Positions 51,053 to 61,134 are shown, counted from the stretch's first letter. The stretch: DNA of 64,000 bases from Chryseobacterium sp. (GCA_031286615.1 JAITUA010000003.1:520843-584842), one strand, 5' to 3'. Numbers and translations: made by a program. Notes: a model not told the origin generated them from the letters alone.

Positions 51053-52471
51053 TTAAATATCTTTACGCGTTACTGTTATGGATACAGCATTAGGCAAAGC
51101 AGAATCAAATTCAACATCTATTTTATTTGGATCGGTTAATTTTATTCTGCCATCAATTTTGTAAAAGGTTACCGTATCATACATAGCAACATCTACATTT
51201 CTGGTCCCTAAATTGTGTACCACACCTGAAGATCCGGAAATAGAGGTAGTATATGATTTTACATTATTACTTCCGGCAATTACTCTACCTTTAGAGTCAA
51301 CGGTCACCTCATCATAAGTCCCGGCTGTTACTCCTGTTGCAGCTAATGTCAACCCTGAGGTAACATTGGCAGAACCGTCAAAAGTTGCAGTCCATGTAGC
51401 ATCACCTGAAGCAGAAATAGTTCTCGGTGTTGTCAATTTTGCAGCTGATCCGGTTGTATTGACTGCTGCAGTACCTGTTAATAGTGTTGCAGGAACAGCC
51501 GTAATAGGTACTGCTACGTTTCCGGAACCGTCAATATTTTGTGGCGTCGCGGTAACCCCTGAAAGCGTAATCGTTCGTACTGTAGTCCATTTTGTAGCAG
51601 AAAGAACGCTTTTTGCTGCATCAGCCGTGTTATCAGCATTCCCTAAACCTACATGAGATTTGTTTAAGACTACAACACCTGTTAATCCATTTACAGAATC
51701 TACAGCGCCTGAGGTGATATAAACGAACGTTGTTCCAGTCCATCGGTACGTTTTATTGGTATCAAGAGATACATAAATTTTACCTGTCTCACCAGTGATA
51801 AGAGTAGTATAACCAGCTTCTTTATAAAATTTCCCGTCAGCAGCTTTATAATATCCCTCCAAAACATCATCTACATAAGATGGTAATTGAGATGCAGGTA
51901 CCAATCCTGAAGCATCCAATGCAGCAACTCCATTCGCGGCTCCTTTTTGTGATACCGGAATATAATTAGCCAAATCTGATGAAGTAGGCATAGAACCCAG
52001 ATTTACCGTTAATCCATTGGTTGTCTGGGTAATTCCCGTAACCACATTTCCTGTCCCTGAAGTAGTAATCGGTAAGGAAAATGAAGTTCCTGACAATGTC
52101 AAACCATTACCTGCGGTGTAGGTAGTGTCTGTAGAGACTAATGTGATGGTATTTCCGGTCTGGTTAACGGCCATATTAGCACCTGCTGCAAGCGTAACAT
52201 CTCCGGAAACCAATGTACCGGATGTACCGCCTTTCAGACGGGTAATGGTATCCGGCGTTGTAAATGATCTGTTTGCTGACAAATCATAGGCTGTACCGTT
52301 AATTGTTAAAGTTCTTGTTTTTGGTACATAATCTAACGGATTTAAGTTTCCATCATGCCAAAAAGAATTGATTCCTCTTGTTCCGCCGCCTGCGGTTAAA
52401 ATATCATTGTCTGTTTTCCCTTCTATTTTGTATCCTACAGAGCTTCGATAATAAGCGTATTTAATGTCCAT
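51053..52471 (-). CDS. Tail-fibre-like protein, distal cassette (middle)
   Basis: This 472-aa protein starts MDIKYAYYRSSVGYKIEGKT and has Gly/Thr/Ser-rich fibre repeats (LTAGGGTRGINSFWHDGNLNPLDYV, TITRLKGGTSGTLVSGDVTLAAG, GLTGVVVLNKSHVGLGNADNT). The C-terminal module (YDTVTFYKIDGRIKLTDPNKIDVEFDSALPNAVSITV) is shared with the 283-aa protein upstream and, more weakly, the 339-aa protein of the other cassette. Gaps of 1-2 bp on both sides put it in one unit with its neighbours. Confidence 0.7.
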   Translation of the reverse strand: MDIKYAYYRSSVGYKIEGKTDNDILTAGGGTRGINSFWHDGNLNPLDYVPKTRTLTINGTAYDLSANRSFTTPDTITRLKGGTSGTLVSGDVTLAAGANMAVNQTGNTITLVSTDTTYTAGNGLTLSGTSFSLPITTSGTGNVVTGITQTTNGLTVNLGSMPTSSDLANYIPVSQKGAANGVAALDASGLVPASQLPSYVDDVLEGYYKAADGKFYKEAGYTTLITGETGKIYVSLDTNKTYRWTGTTFVYITSGAVDSVNGLTGVVVLNKSHVGLGNADNTADAAKSVLSATKWTTVRTITLSGVTATPQNIDGSGNVAVPITAVPATLLTGTAAVNTTGSAAKLTTPRTISASGDATWTATFDGSANVTSGLTLAATGVTAGTYDEVTVDSKGRVIAGSNNVKSYTTSISGSSGVVHNLGTRNVDVAMYDTVTFYKIDGRIKLTDPNKIDVEFDSALPNAVSITVTRKDI

Positions 52472-52473
52472 AA

Positions 52474-53325
52474 TTATATTTTTTTAATTGTTAACTGAAT
52501 TATATTGGGTGGTAATGAGTCAAATAGCACTTCTATAGTATTGGTGTCTATTCTTCTTACCTTAATGGGTATTGTAAACATGGTAACTGTGTCGTAAGCA
52601 TCAATTACAAAACTTAAGGTATCAAGATCATGTTTTATCCTGGAGTCCCCTCTAACTCTCTCTTCATGTTTAATTTTTTCGGCGCTGGCTGCGTCTTCGA
52701 TATTTTTAATTTTATTGTAGACTAAATCATTAAACTGATTTTGATAAGTAACAGTACCCCAGTTTGAATAAATCCCGATAAGGTTGATTTTATCATCTGA
52801 AATACTTCTGGCAACAGCCTCTTTAAGCATTTCTATCTCTTCCCTGTTGGCTTTGATATAGTCTACGATTTCCTGAAATTCATCAAGATTGGCGTCATCA
52901 GAGGCTAATATTTCATTAATTCTCCGAATATGTTCAAGCATTTCATCATCTTTTGCCTGAAATACATTGACAATCTCTCTGATCTGCTCTTTCGTAAAGA
53001 CATTTCCAGTCTCTTCACTACCATCTATCGTAGCGGCTAATTTGATTTTTAATTTTTCTTTCCATTCCTCTACATTGATATCAGTAAGATTGGATGCATT
53101 ACGTTTTGCCAGCACTGAAATATGTGCGTTTTCATCTTCCAGGTGATTGGTAAAAGTTGTGGTAGACAGTGTTTTTTGAAAAGCTTCATTTAAGCCTGCC
53201 ACCTCATCCATATTGATTTTTTCATCTAAATGGCGGAATGAAGAAAAGGTCTGCTTAAACTGATATTCTGTAGGAATATCACCTTTTTCAAACCAGCTGA
53301 AAATTATATTTAATGGTGTACTCAT
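52474..53325 (-). CDS. Fibre-adaptor-like protein, distal cassette
   Basis: This 283-aa protein begins MSTPLNIIFSWFEKGDIPTE and is clearly paralogous to the 279-aa protein at 60247: both have SWFE.GD.PTE.QFK.TF.SF, the NLT...V..WK.KL.IK and VA/ATIDSSE..GN blocks, and a helical region (ILASDDANLDEFQEIVDYIKANREEIEML). It ends with the shared YDTVT...EVLFDSLPPNIIQLTI module. It probably joins fibre to baseplate. It is first in the distal cassette and is preceded by a 536-bp gap. Confidence 0.68.
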   Translation of the reverse strand: MSTPLNIIFSWFEKGDIPTEYQFKQTFSSFRHLDEKINMDEVAGLNEAFQKTLSTTTFTNHLEDENAHISVLAKRNASNLTDINVEEWKEKLKIKLAATIDGSEETGNVFTKEQIREIVNVFQAKDDEMLEHIRRINEILASDDANLDEFQEIVDYIKANREEIEMLKEAVARSISDDKINLIGIYSNWGTVTYQNQFNDLVYNKIKNIEDAASAEKIKHEERVRGDSRIKHDLDTLSFVIDAYDTVTMFTIPIKVRRIDTNTIEVLFDSLPPNIIQLTIKKI

Positions 53326-53597
53326 TTTAATTATTGAAAATTAGTTTTGATAAAATTGACAGTTGCGAAACCTAAACTATTTTACAGGCTGATTGCCTTG
53401 AATGGAATTCTAATTTTTTTGAGTGATTTTTGATTCACCCTTATTTTATCACATTGTCAATTTGTGGATTACTTATATGTCGTCATCAAGAAAGCTATGC
53501 ATTTGTCAATGTTTATCACTTTATTTGACATCTTTTTGGACTCAATGACTTTTCACATTCTTCAGAGTTCAAATTTCATTTTTCTTTCGTTCTTATA

Positions 53598-53638
53598 AAA
53601 GTTTTTTGGCCTTCCTATTCTGTAGTTGCAGTAAACTT
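53598..53638 (+). repeat. 41-bp direct repeat, copy A
   Basis: It begins AAAGTTTTTTGGCC and ends GCAGTAAACTT. It matches copy B (53709-53749) with about five mismatches. The offset is 111 bp. Confidence 0.75.
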
Positions 53639-53708
53639 TATTTTCTGAAACGGAATGATCCTGTTTGTAATTGCTGTGTTCAAAATTCTTGTTTTTAAAG
53701 CTCTTGTG

Positions 53709-53749
53709 AAAGTTTTTTGGCCTCTCTGTTCTGTAGCTGCAGTAAACTT
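53709..53749 (+). repeat. 41-bp direct repeat, copy B
   Basis: Same ends as copy A, with CTCTCTGTTCTGTAGCTGC in the middle where copy A has TTCCTATTCTGTAGTTGC. Preceding bases (CTTGTGAAAG versus CTTATAAAAG) are also alike. Confidence 0.75.
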
Positions 53750-53861
53750 ACCGTTCAACAAGTTCAAAGGAACCTCATCATTTATCAGAGATAATTTTTA
53801 TAAAAACAGGATCTTTTAAAAGAAAATGCTAAATATTCCGTTTAATTCTTAAATTTGGCTA

Positions 53862-54308
53862 ATGCAAAAGTATCTTTATCTCATCATCATATCATTTTCT
53901 CTCACCAGCTGCTATACTTATCAGGTAAAAAAACAGCCGGATACAGCAACCGATAATAAACAAGGGCAGAAAAAGACACCCGACTTAGCGGATAATACCT
54001 CAACACAGCTACAAAATGCAGCGGTTCAACCAGTTGCACCTATTAATATTCAGGAGAAGCTTGCCCCTAACAAAAATGTTAAAATTGATGTTGATGGAAA
54101 GAGCTATAAAATAATAGTTGACCGATGGGAAAGTGACAGTCTGGTTGCCCATGCTGTTTATAATCCTAAAAAAGTTCTGAAATTTCATAAGAACCAGATC
54201 AACAGTGAAAAAATTGCAGAAAAACGCTTTTCACAACCTATTGCTGATATCATTACGGTTACTGTTTATGCCGGAATCGGTGTTTTAATATGGGCGCTTG
54301 TTCACTAA
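53862..54308 (+). CDS. Lipoprotein with C-terminal membrane segment, between fibre cassettes
   Basis: This 148-aa protein has a lipoprotein signal with lipobox LTSC (Cys17), a low-complexity Gln/Thr/Asp linker, a small folded part (VKIDVDGKSYKIIVDRWESDSLVAHAVYNPKKVLKFHKNQI), and a C-terminal hydrophobic end (ADIITVTVYAGIGVLIWALVH). Lipid at one end and a membrane helix at the other recall the plan of unimolecular spanins. It is the only plus-strand gene within the fibre region, so it may be an inserted gene. The function is unknown. Confidence 0.6.
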   Translation: MQKYLYLIIISFSLTSCYTYQVKKQPDTATDNKQGQKKTPDLADNTSTQLQNAAVQPVAPINIQEKLAPNKNVKIDVDGKSYKIIVDRWESDSLVAHAVYNPKKVLKFHKNQINSEKIAEKRFSQPIADIITVTVYAGIGVLIWALVH

Positions 54309-54416
54309 TTTAGAGCCAATTTTATTTGATAAATAACGGTAATTGCCTTTTAATCTGATCCAAGCGAACTTTATATAAAAGTGTCTGAAAATAATCCCAG
54401 CCTGATTACTAATGGG

Positions 54417-54456
54417 CAAATAACGCCACTTTAAGAGAAGTGACGTCATTTAATAT
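54417..54456. terminator. Convergent hairpin terminator
   Basis: AATAACGCCACTT/AAGTGACGTCATT stem between the convergent genes ending at 54308 and 54475. It is a member of the window's repeated hairpin family. Confidence 0.65.
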
Positions 54457-54474
54457 TAGTCATGATTTATCATT

Positions 54475-57400
54475 TTAATACATCTGATTTTCTGCATATT
54501 TATAAACCGTCTTTTCATCCCAGGCAAATAATTGGATAGAACTATATGGTGGTATTTTATAAAAAGAACCTGAGCTTTTTATTTCGAATCCCTGTCCATT
54601 GCTATCGCTTGCATTGATTACCAATATTCTCTGACCTTTAAAACATTTTCCTAACACAAAGTGTTCACCATATACGCATCTGATTACCAACATTCTATTA
54701 TCAGAATCATAATATTGAACTCCCGGCTGCTGTTCAATCATACCATGAGCCAATCTCATTCTGGAATCTTCATTGATAATCTCATCATCAAGATAGGCTA
54801 AGCTTCCGTCCGGAATAAATAAAGTGTTAGGTTTTTCATCTTTTGATTTAAAGTTTTCAGTAGCTTTTACCGAACCTGAAACATTTAGTTTATCTGCATC
54901 ATTAGCTTCTGTACCTATACCAATGTTTTTGTTTCCTCTATTGAAGTTAATACCTTCCCAGCCCTTAAAACTACTTGAATATTTATAATATTCATCTTCT
55001 AATACTGCTAGATAGAATTTATCTTTTTCATTATATATACCGGATTCTCCACCATTAAAATTATCAACAACCATTAATCCATTACCTGTCTGATTAGTAA
55101 ATTGTTGGTTTACGATAACGCCATTGCTGGACATATAATTCCAGCTATTTATATTGCCTTGTGAGAAATTCAAATCACTCCAGACGGTTCTCCAAGGCTG
55201 CCAACCTATATCTCCAGAACCTGCATAACTTCCTCTGAATTTCATACCACCGCCTGCTCTGTCAATGGTCAGCTGTTGTCTGCCATCAGATGAATTCAGA
55301 TTTAAAGTAGTAGTATAATTAAACCCGGAAGACGGAGCTTCTTGTCTGTAAATTCCAGATTCAGAAACTAAGTTTAAATCTGCAACATACTTTAAATCTC
55401 TAAACTTATCATTCCAGTTACTGATCATCGTAGTGGTAAGATTACCAGCATCCCAAATTGTATTTCCCTGAAATGTTGGTCTTGATCTTACGTGATTAAC
55501 AGCACCATAACTATCAATAGTCATTGCAATCTGAGGTCCCGCAGCAAACGAATTTGTTGTTGCAAAAGCCATAGATGTACCGTTTCCGTCATTACTTCTT
55601 ACATATATACCGGCCTGTGTTCCGCTATTAGAGGAGAATCCGATAGATGCAGTGTATTGATTATCAGGATTTGAACCACTTTCAGTTTCTACTAAAAAAG
55701 AATATTCGGCTGATGCGCTGGTGTTACCCCATTCCGTACCCGTATTTTTGGCTCTACCTTTAATAATCTTAAGTCCGGTAATATCCTGCTGGCCATCGAC
55801 ATTAACAAACTTGCTGTTAACCCAATTGTGTGTTGCTAAAAATACATAACCATCTGTTCTATGATATATGTAAGGTGCACCTGATGATAACCCATTTGAG
55901 AATCCTAATGTCTGAGCATTTTCTGCAGCATTAACTTTAGCATCAGGATTAAAATTATTATTAGTCCAAAGTGCTTCTCCATCTGACAGCAAAGGAATAT
56001 TCCCTTTTTTTGTCATGGTTGTAGTATTAACAGCCTGCCAATACTCTAAGTGATTGTCGAATAAAGGAAAATCTATTCTATGATACCATGTATTACTTCC
56101 TGCAATATGTAAAGAGTTACCATAAGTAGAAGGGAATCCGGTACCTGAAGCCCAATCTGTAACGCTTAAAGGATAATCTGTTTTTACAGCAGCTGCATCC
56201 TGATGATTACCTCTTTTCGCTAAATAGTCTCCGGGATTAAAATTGTTAGTAGTCCAGGGAATGCCTCCTTGAATTTTAACCGCACCGTTATCCGAATTTA
56301 ATAATAAATCACCATCATTTACCGCTCTAACTACAAAATTATCTCCTGTACCACCCCATGTGGCAGAACCTCCATCAGCTCCTATATAAGCTATATCTTT
56401 AGATCCATCATATTTTTGCCAGGTCAGATAATTCCCTGTTTGTGCTGTACTTTTCCACTTACCTAACGTAGCCGGAGCTTCTATATTAAAAGAACCTGTC
56501 ATAGTACCGCCATCTTTTCTGAGATAGTTTCCTAAGTCTGAAGATGACACAAAATCTGCAGCTAATCTCTGGCCACCGCCAGCAGTTAAAAGGTAGTTAT
56601 CATTATACCCGATTTTATTAAAACCTTTTGATAAAATCTGACCCGCATCAGTGAATTCTATACCATTATTTAAATCCCAGTCTTCTGCATTATTTGTAAC
56701 AGAAGGAGCCAATATTAAGTTGTTATTGGTAGGTTTCTGAATTGACCAGGATTTATATGAACTATTTTTTAGTTTGAAAGGTATTCTGTTGTAATAGGAT
56801 TTTGCTGCCGAAATAATTTCGTCCGTGTTTCTTGTCTGATAATCACTTGGTTTGAAGTTTACATTATCCCACGCTCTTCTCCATAGCGTCCAGTTTCCAT
56901 TATGTCCACTTCTATAGACTAATTCTCCTGCGTCTGCATTACCATCATTATATTTTATCTGCAGCTGAGCGGTAGTATCCTGAGCACCCATGTGCAGCAT
57001 AGGACTATATAAATGCTGAACTCCTCCTGAGTTATTGTTTGCTCTATAAACTCCGGAACTGGAATACCCTCCAAGGCCGTTGAAGTTATCATTAAACTGA
57101 ACTGCTTTAGGGATATAACTGCTGTCTGCAAAATTAGTTAGCCAGCTTCTCGTAGCGACTACATCAGAAGGTAAAACAATGATATTGGCAGGATATAAGT
57201 CAAGGTTAGGTTCTATCGCATGAGACCATCCGATATTCCAATCCAGATTATAGTTTCCATATTTAACTTCTACTTTAGCTACTTCAAATGAAAAATACCC
57301 ATTCCAGAATGTATCTGATTCTCCTAATAAAATACTTACGTATCCATCAGTTCCAATTCCGATCCTTGCGGTAGTGGTAGGAAAATTGTCTGTTACTTCC

Positions 57401-59214
57401 CAAATTGCTTTTGAGCCATTAGTAACCATAGTCCCTGATACATATTTATAGAAAGCTACATTCACTTTACCTAAGTACTGACTTTCATATCCATAAATAT
57501 TAATATCAATACTAAACATAGCATGCTCTGATGAAGCTTGAGGCATTTTAATGGCTAAAATACCTGTATGTCCTCCATCACCGTAATCGCCCTGATAAAC
57601 TTTATTAAATATTCTTACATAATTTTGATGCTTACTTATTGATCCTCCACCTTCAAATTCCAAATCCTTTGCCCCAAGATTCACATCCTGTACTGCGCCA
57701 TTATAGGGAACATAATTATTTAAAGCTGATGGCTTAACAAAATTTGACGGATCTAGATTATGAGCATCCCAAACCACTCCATTTACTCCATTTTTATAGT
57801 GGATTATATCATTATTACCAGATTCTATAATGGTATTAATGGTAGGATTTCCTATATATAATGTAGATGGGCCGCTATAATTTAAAACCTGGTTATTTCC
57901 TGTAGTAAATGAGGTAGAATAAATACCTTGTTTAGAATAAATCTGACCAGACCGCCCGAGAAAATGGGTAGGGTTATTTGCATCTCCGAAATGAAAACCA
58001 ATCCCTTCATTCAAACTATTGGCATTTCCCTGATAATAAGAAAGTCCATAAGTATCTGCATTAGCAAATGACCAGATTCTGTTTCTTTCATCTGCTTTGT
58101 AGAACCTGTTTTGAAATCCTTCATCAGTTTGAACAAAACCTCTTGAATGTATTCCATAAGGAGGAATAAACTGGGAATCAGTATAAGCAGAAGAAGCCAG
58201 TAAACCACCTGATAAAATAACCTGGGAACTATTACCGTTTAAACCCGCGATAGGTCTATCCGAATCTAATACCCAATAGCCACCTGTATTTTTCTTCTCC
58301 CAAAATGTACCATCAGAAGCTAATTCTTCTTTTGTAAGTAAATGTTTAAGTTTGATCTGAACTCTCTTTGTACCTCCCGGGTCCGGATGATCCGAAACTG
58401 AAGTAACCCGGTTTCTTCCCTGGTCTAAACCTCCATATCCAACAGTTACTTTTACATCAAATCCCTGCCAGTAAGACAATTGGGCAAACCAAAAACAAAG
58501 TTTACCGTTTAAATTCAAGGCTGTAATCCCATCCCAATAGTATAATGTAGAATAACCGCTATGAGAAATAATAGTACCGTTATAGATATAGCCCTGGATC
58601 TTACAATCTAAAGGCTGATCACTTCCGTACATATTCCCTTTAATTTCTAAAAGGAATTGATCTCCATAGTCTACAGAATAGTCTACATCCGTTTCAATGA
58701 ATGTTCCCTGTGGGAAATTTCTTCCGGAATGATACCAGGAATCTTCTTTTCTTCGGGAATCGTAGTCATTTCCACCCCCTGTTAAAAAGTGGTTATCAGA
58801 GGAGCCATTTTTCCTATAACCGGCAGAATTTACGTAATCAAAATCATTACCATTGATGTTCATAAAGTGGTAACCGTTTGACCTATACTGCAATGTAGCG
58901 GCATAAAGGCCCGGTTGATGAAAAGAAATTGCAGGGTAAATTGTATCAGATATACCATTACCTCTTAATTCTAAAGCAGCTGAATTGTAAGCATTCCCGG
59001 TAGCTCCTGAGAATGTTTTTCTTGCCGATATTTCTTGCTCGGTATTAGTCGTTACTAAATTTAAATCAGAAACTATTTCCGCATGGGTTCTTGTGCTGAT
59101 TTTTTTCGTTACAGAATTCCAAACCATTACAGAACCTGCATCGTTTGGAACACTTTTCACAATTATTTCGCCTTCTACAGCGATGTGATTGTTAAAATAT
59201 TCAGGAGCAATCAT
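54475..59214 (-). CDS. Giant tail-fibre-like protein, proximal cassette
   Basis: This 1579-aa protein has no signal peptide. It starts MIAPEYFNNHIAVEGEIIV and consists of many tail-fibre-like beta repeats (YNGAVQDVNLGAKDLEFEGGGSI, VFLATHNWVNSKFVNVDGQQDITGLKIIKG, FNPDAKVNAAENAQTL). The segment VSGSVKATENFKSKDEKPNTLFIPDGSLAYLDDEI matches the end of the 864-aa fibre. Its ATG shares one base with the stop of the 339-aa gene. It is nearly twice as long as its counterpart and is probably the main host-binding fibre of a contractile particle. Confidence 0.72.
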   Translation of the reverse strand: MIAPEYFNNHIAVEGEIIVKSVPNDAGSVMVWNSVTKKISTRTHAEIVSDLNLVTTNTEQEISARKTFSGATGNAYNSAALELRGNGISDTIYPAISFHQPGLYAATLQYRSNGYHFMNINGNDFDYVNSAGYRKNGSSDNHFLTGGGNDYDSRRKEDSWYHSGRNFPQGTFIETDVDYSVDYGDQFLLEIKGNMYGSDQPLDCKIQGYIYNGTIISHSGYSTLYYWDGITALNLNGKLCFWFAQLSYWQGFDVKVTVGYGGLDQGRNRVTSVSDHPDPGGTKRVQIKLKHLLTKEELASDGTFWEKKNTGGYWVLDSDRPIAGLNGNSSQVILSGGLLASSAYTDSQFIPPYGIHSRGFVQTDEGFQNRFYKADERNRIWSFANADTYGLSYYQGNANSLNEGIGFHFGDANNPTHFLGRSGQIYSKQGIYSTSFTTGNNQVLNYSGPSTLYIGNPTINTIIESGNNDIIHYKNGVNGVVWDAHNLDPSNFVKPSALNNYVPYNGAVQDVNLGAKDLEFEGGGSISKHQNYVRIFNKVYQGDYGDGGHTGILAIKMPQASSEHAMFSIDINIYGYESQYLGKVNVAFYKYVSGTMVTNGSKAIWEVTDNFPTTTARIGIGTDGYVSILLGESDTFWNGYFSFEVAKVEVKYGNYNLDWNIGWSHAIEPNLDLYPANIIVLPSDVVATRSWLTNFADSSYIPKAVQFNDNFNGLGGYSSSGVYRANNNSGGVQHLYSPMLHMGAQDTTAQLQIKYNDGNADAGELVYRSGHNGNWTLWRRAWDNVNFKPSDYQTRNTDEIISAAKSYYNRIPFKLKNSSYKSWSIQKPTNNNLILAPSVTNNAEDWDLNNGIEFTDAGQILSKGFNKIGYNDNYLLTAGGGQRLAADFVSSSDLGNYLRKDGGTMTGSFNIEAPATLGKWKSTAQTGNYLTWQKYDGSKDIAYIGADGGSATWGGTGDNFVVRAVNDGDLLLNSDNGAVKIQGGIPWTTNNFNPGDYLAKRGNHQDAAAVKTDYPLSVTDWASGTGFPSTYGNSLHIAGSNTWYHRIDFPLFDNHLEYWQAVNTTTMTKKGNIPLLSDGEALWTNNNFNPDAKVNAAENAQTLGFSNGLSSGAPYIYHRTDGYVFLATHNWVNSKFVNVDGQQDITGLKIIKGRAKNTGTEWGNTSASAEYSFLVETESGSNPDNQYTASIGFSSNSGTQAGIYVRSNDGNGTSMAFATTNSFAAGPQIAMTIDSYGAVNHVRSRPTFQGNTIWDAGNLTTTMISNWNDKFRDLKYVADLNLVSESGIYRQEAPSSGFNYTTTLNLNSSDGRQQLTIDRAGGGMKFRGSYAGSGDIGWQPWRTVWSDLNFSQGNINSWNYMSSNGVIVNQQFTNQTGNGLMVVDNFNGGESGIYNEKDKFYLAVLEDEYYKYSSSFKGWEGINFNRGNKNIGIGTEANDADKLNVSGSVKATENFKSKDEKPNTLFIPDGSLAYLDDEIINEDSRMRLAHGMIEQQPGVQYYDSDNRMLVIRCVYGEHFVLGKCFKGQRILVINASDSNGQGFEIKSSGSFYKIPPYSSIQLFAWDEKTVYKYAENQMY

Positions 59215-60233
59215 TAGTCTAGTCTTGCAGTTAAAGTAATTCTATATTCATTCGGGGTAAGGGGAGCCAGCACATCTATTTGTACTTCATTTGGCGATGT
59301 CGTCACACAGCTTACATTTATTTTTCTATTATCGGTATTACGGTAACAGATATAATCAACATTCAGGGTATTCCAGCCATGAGTAATGGGAAAAGTAACG
59401 GAAGAGCCATCTCCTATTTGCCATGTTTTGGATTTAATTTTTGCATCCAGAACCGCTTTCGTAGATCTTGGAGTCATTGCTTTACCAGGATCAATTCCTG
59501 CAATAGCTTCAACATCTGTAGCAATCTGAATCAGCCCTTTCACCGCATCTGTAGCATCTACAATGTCAGGAATTCCTTTTTCTATGATCTGATAATTTTT
59601 AGGTGTATTGGAAGCATCATCAGTATTAGCAATAAGGTGGTCACCTACAGAAACAGGCTCATTACCCACCCAGCCATTTGCTGTAATCACCCATACCATC
59701 CCTGTTTTAATGGTAGCTGATGTAACGGGTGATGGAGTCGTCATTGAGCCTTCAGTAGTAGAAGGAATATAACCTCCAGGCTGATAAATCAACGCTCCTG
59801 TAAGACTTTGTCCTATTAAGTTTTCAATATAAGTTTTAATCTTATTGGATGACCATGTATAGGTACCTGACTGAGCAGCGTCATTCAGAAAAATAGAGAC
59901 AATATCTGCATTGGTAAGATTTCTGCCTGCTACTTTAATAACATGTCCTGAGCTATTGGTCAGAATCTGACTTAGCAATAGAAGTCCGCTTGTCTGATCT
60001 GTCTGAAACGGATTATTGGTCAGCGGATAATCAGGATGTACATAATTTTGGGCCAGGTTAATCCATTCTGCTCCGTTCCATTGATGCAGCTGCCCCTTAT
60101 AATCAATGATCCAACCAGCAGGAACTCCAGTTGTATCAGGAAATGAATTATGGTAATGAAATCTGGTACGTTGCAGCTCACCAAAAAAGTTATCCTGATG
60201 TGCGTTATTACTTATTACTGCGTTATTATTCAT
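59214..60233 (-). CDS. Tail-fibre-like protein, proximal cassette (middle)
   Basis: This 339-aa protein has phage-tail style text: PDTTGVPAGWIIDYKGQLHQWNGAEWINLAQNYVHPDYPLTNNPFQTDQTSGLLLLSQILTNS, GLIQIATDVEAIAGIDPGKAMTPRSTKAVLDA (a common fibre motif), and a C-terminal TSPNEVQIDVLAPLTPNEYRITLTA module related to those of the distal cassette. It follows the 279-aa gene by 13 bp and overlaps the giant fibre start. It probably links adaptor and fibre. Confidence 0.72.
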   Translation of the reverse strand: MNNNAVISNNAHQDNFFGELQRTRFHYHNSFPDTTGVPAGWIIDYKGQLHQWNGAEWINLAQNYVHPDYPLTNNPFQTDQTSGLLLLSQILTNSSGHVIKVAGRNLTNADIVSIFLNDAAQSGTYTWSSNKIKTYIENLIGQSLTGALIYQPGGYIPSTTEGSMTTPSPVTSATIKTGMVWVITANGWVGNEPVSVGDHLIANTDDASNTPKNYQIIEKGIPDIVDATDAVKGLIQIATDVEAIAGIDPGKAMTPRSTKAVLDAKIKSKTWQIGDGSSVTFPITHGWNTLNVDYICYRNTDNRKINVSCVTTSPNEVQIDVLAPLTPNEYRITLTARLD

Positions 60234-60246
60234 AGTTTTTTATTTT

Positions 60247-61086
60247 TTATGGTTTAACTTTTAAAATGAGAATATTAATGGGATTGGCGAGATCGCCTAA
60301 CATCTTAACCTCAATGGTTTGATTGGTTGCGTAATCGTCAATATTTATTTTTTTACCCGTAACGCTGTCCCGGGCCTGAATGATCACATTTTCCGTTTCA
60401 AGGGTATTCGTAAATACTGCACTTCCGGTAACCTGCACTACTGCACTTGTAGGGGTCTGTGAGATCAGCAAAACCTTATCATAGATCTTCTTATTAAATT
60501 CCTGTTGATTTTTCGGGCTGCCTACCTCATTGTAATCAAATAACAGCTTTACTTTATCTTCACTTGCCTGCCCTGCAACAGCTTTTAAAGCGTCAATATC
60601 GTCACGACTTTTTTTAATGAAATCGATTATTTCCTGAAGTTCATCCAAAGAAAGGTCATTAGACAACAATATCTTTTTAATCTTTTCTATATTGGATGCC
60701 AAGTCTTTATCTGCATCTTTCAATTCATCAACAAAACTGTCTATCTGTATTTTAGTGTATGCATTACCTAACTGCTCAGAACTGTCAACTGTAGCAACAT
60801 TTTTAATTCCAAGTTTATTTTTCCAGCTGTCAACATGAGCTGGGGTTAAATTACCGGCATCCAGTAAAGCCAGATATTCCGAATGAGCCGCTGGATCTGC
60901 TAAGTGTTTTCGAAAATCTTCCGCACTGGCAAATAATTGAAAAATTTCTTCAAACCCTTCAATACCTTGCATAGGAATTAAGTCATCCTTATGATAAAAA
61001 GATAAAAACGTGTCTTTAAACTGGGTTTCTGTTGGAAAATCTCCAGTTTCAAACCAACTGAAAATTGTATGTAATGGTGTACTCAT
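60247..61086 (-). CDS. Fibre-adaptor-like protein, proximal cassette
   Basis: This 279-aa protein starts MSTPLHTIFSWFETGDFPTE and is paralogous to the 283-aa protein at 52474 over its first ~190 residues. It has a helical centre (LASNIEKIKKILLSNDLSLDELQEIIDFIKKSRDDIDAL) and a beta-rich end. It is first in the proximal cassette, after a 313-bp gap that contains a gene remnant. Confidence 0.68.
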   Translation of the reverse strand: MSTPLHTIFSWFETGDFPTETQFKDTFLSFYHKDDLIPMQGIEGFEEIFQLFASAEDFRKHLADPAAHSEYLALLDAGNLTPAHVDSWKNKLGIKNVATVDSSEQLGNAYTKIQIDSFVDELKDADKDLASNIEKIKKILLSNDLSLDELQEIIDFIKKSRDDIDALKAVAGQASEDKVKLLFDYNEVGSPKNQQEFNKKIYDKVLLISQTPTSAVVQVTGSAVFTNTLETENVIIQARDSVTGKKINIDDYATNQTIEVKMLGDLANPINILILKVKP

Positions 61087-61134
61087 TTGATAATTGATAA
61101 TTAGTTTTGTTAAAATTGATAATTGGGGTAAGGG

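Larger units (their letters stand above)
53326..53861. other. Intergenic stretch between fibre cassettes
   Basis: No gene is seen in 53326-53861. It contains a pair of 41-bp direct repeats (53598 and 53709). The remainder is AT-rich. It must hold the promoters of the divergent genes at 53325 and 53862, but I could not fix a TAnnTTTG box. Confidence 0.6.

Noticed and set aside
53598-53749. CRISPR array
   Set aside because: Only two imperfect repeats with a single 70-bp spacer and no cas gene in the window. They fit a plain direct repeat.
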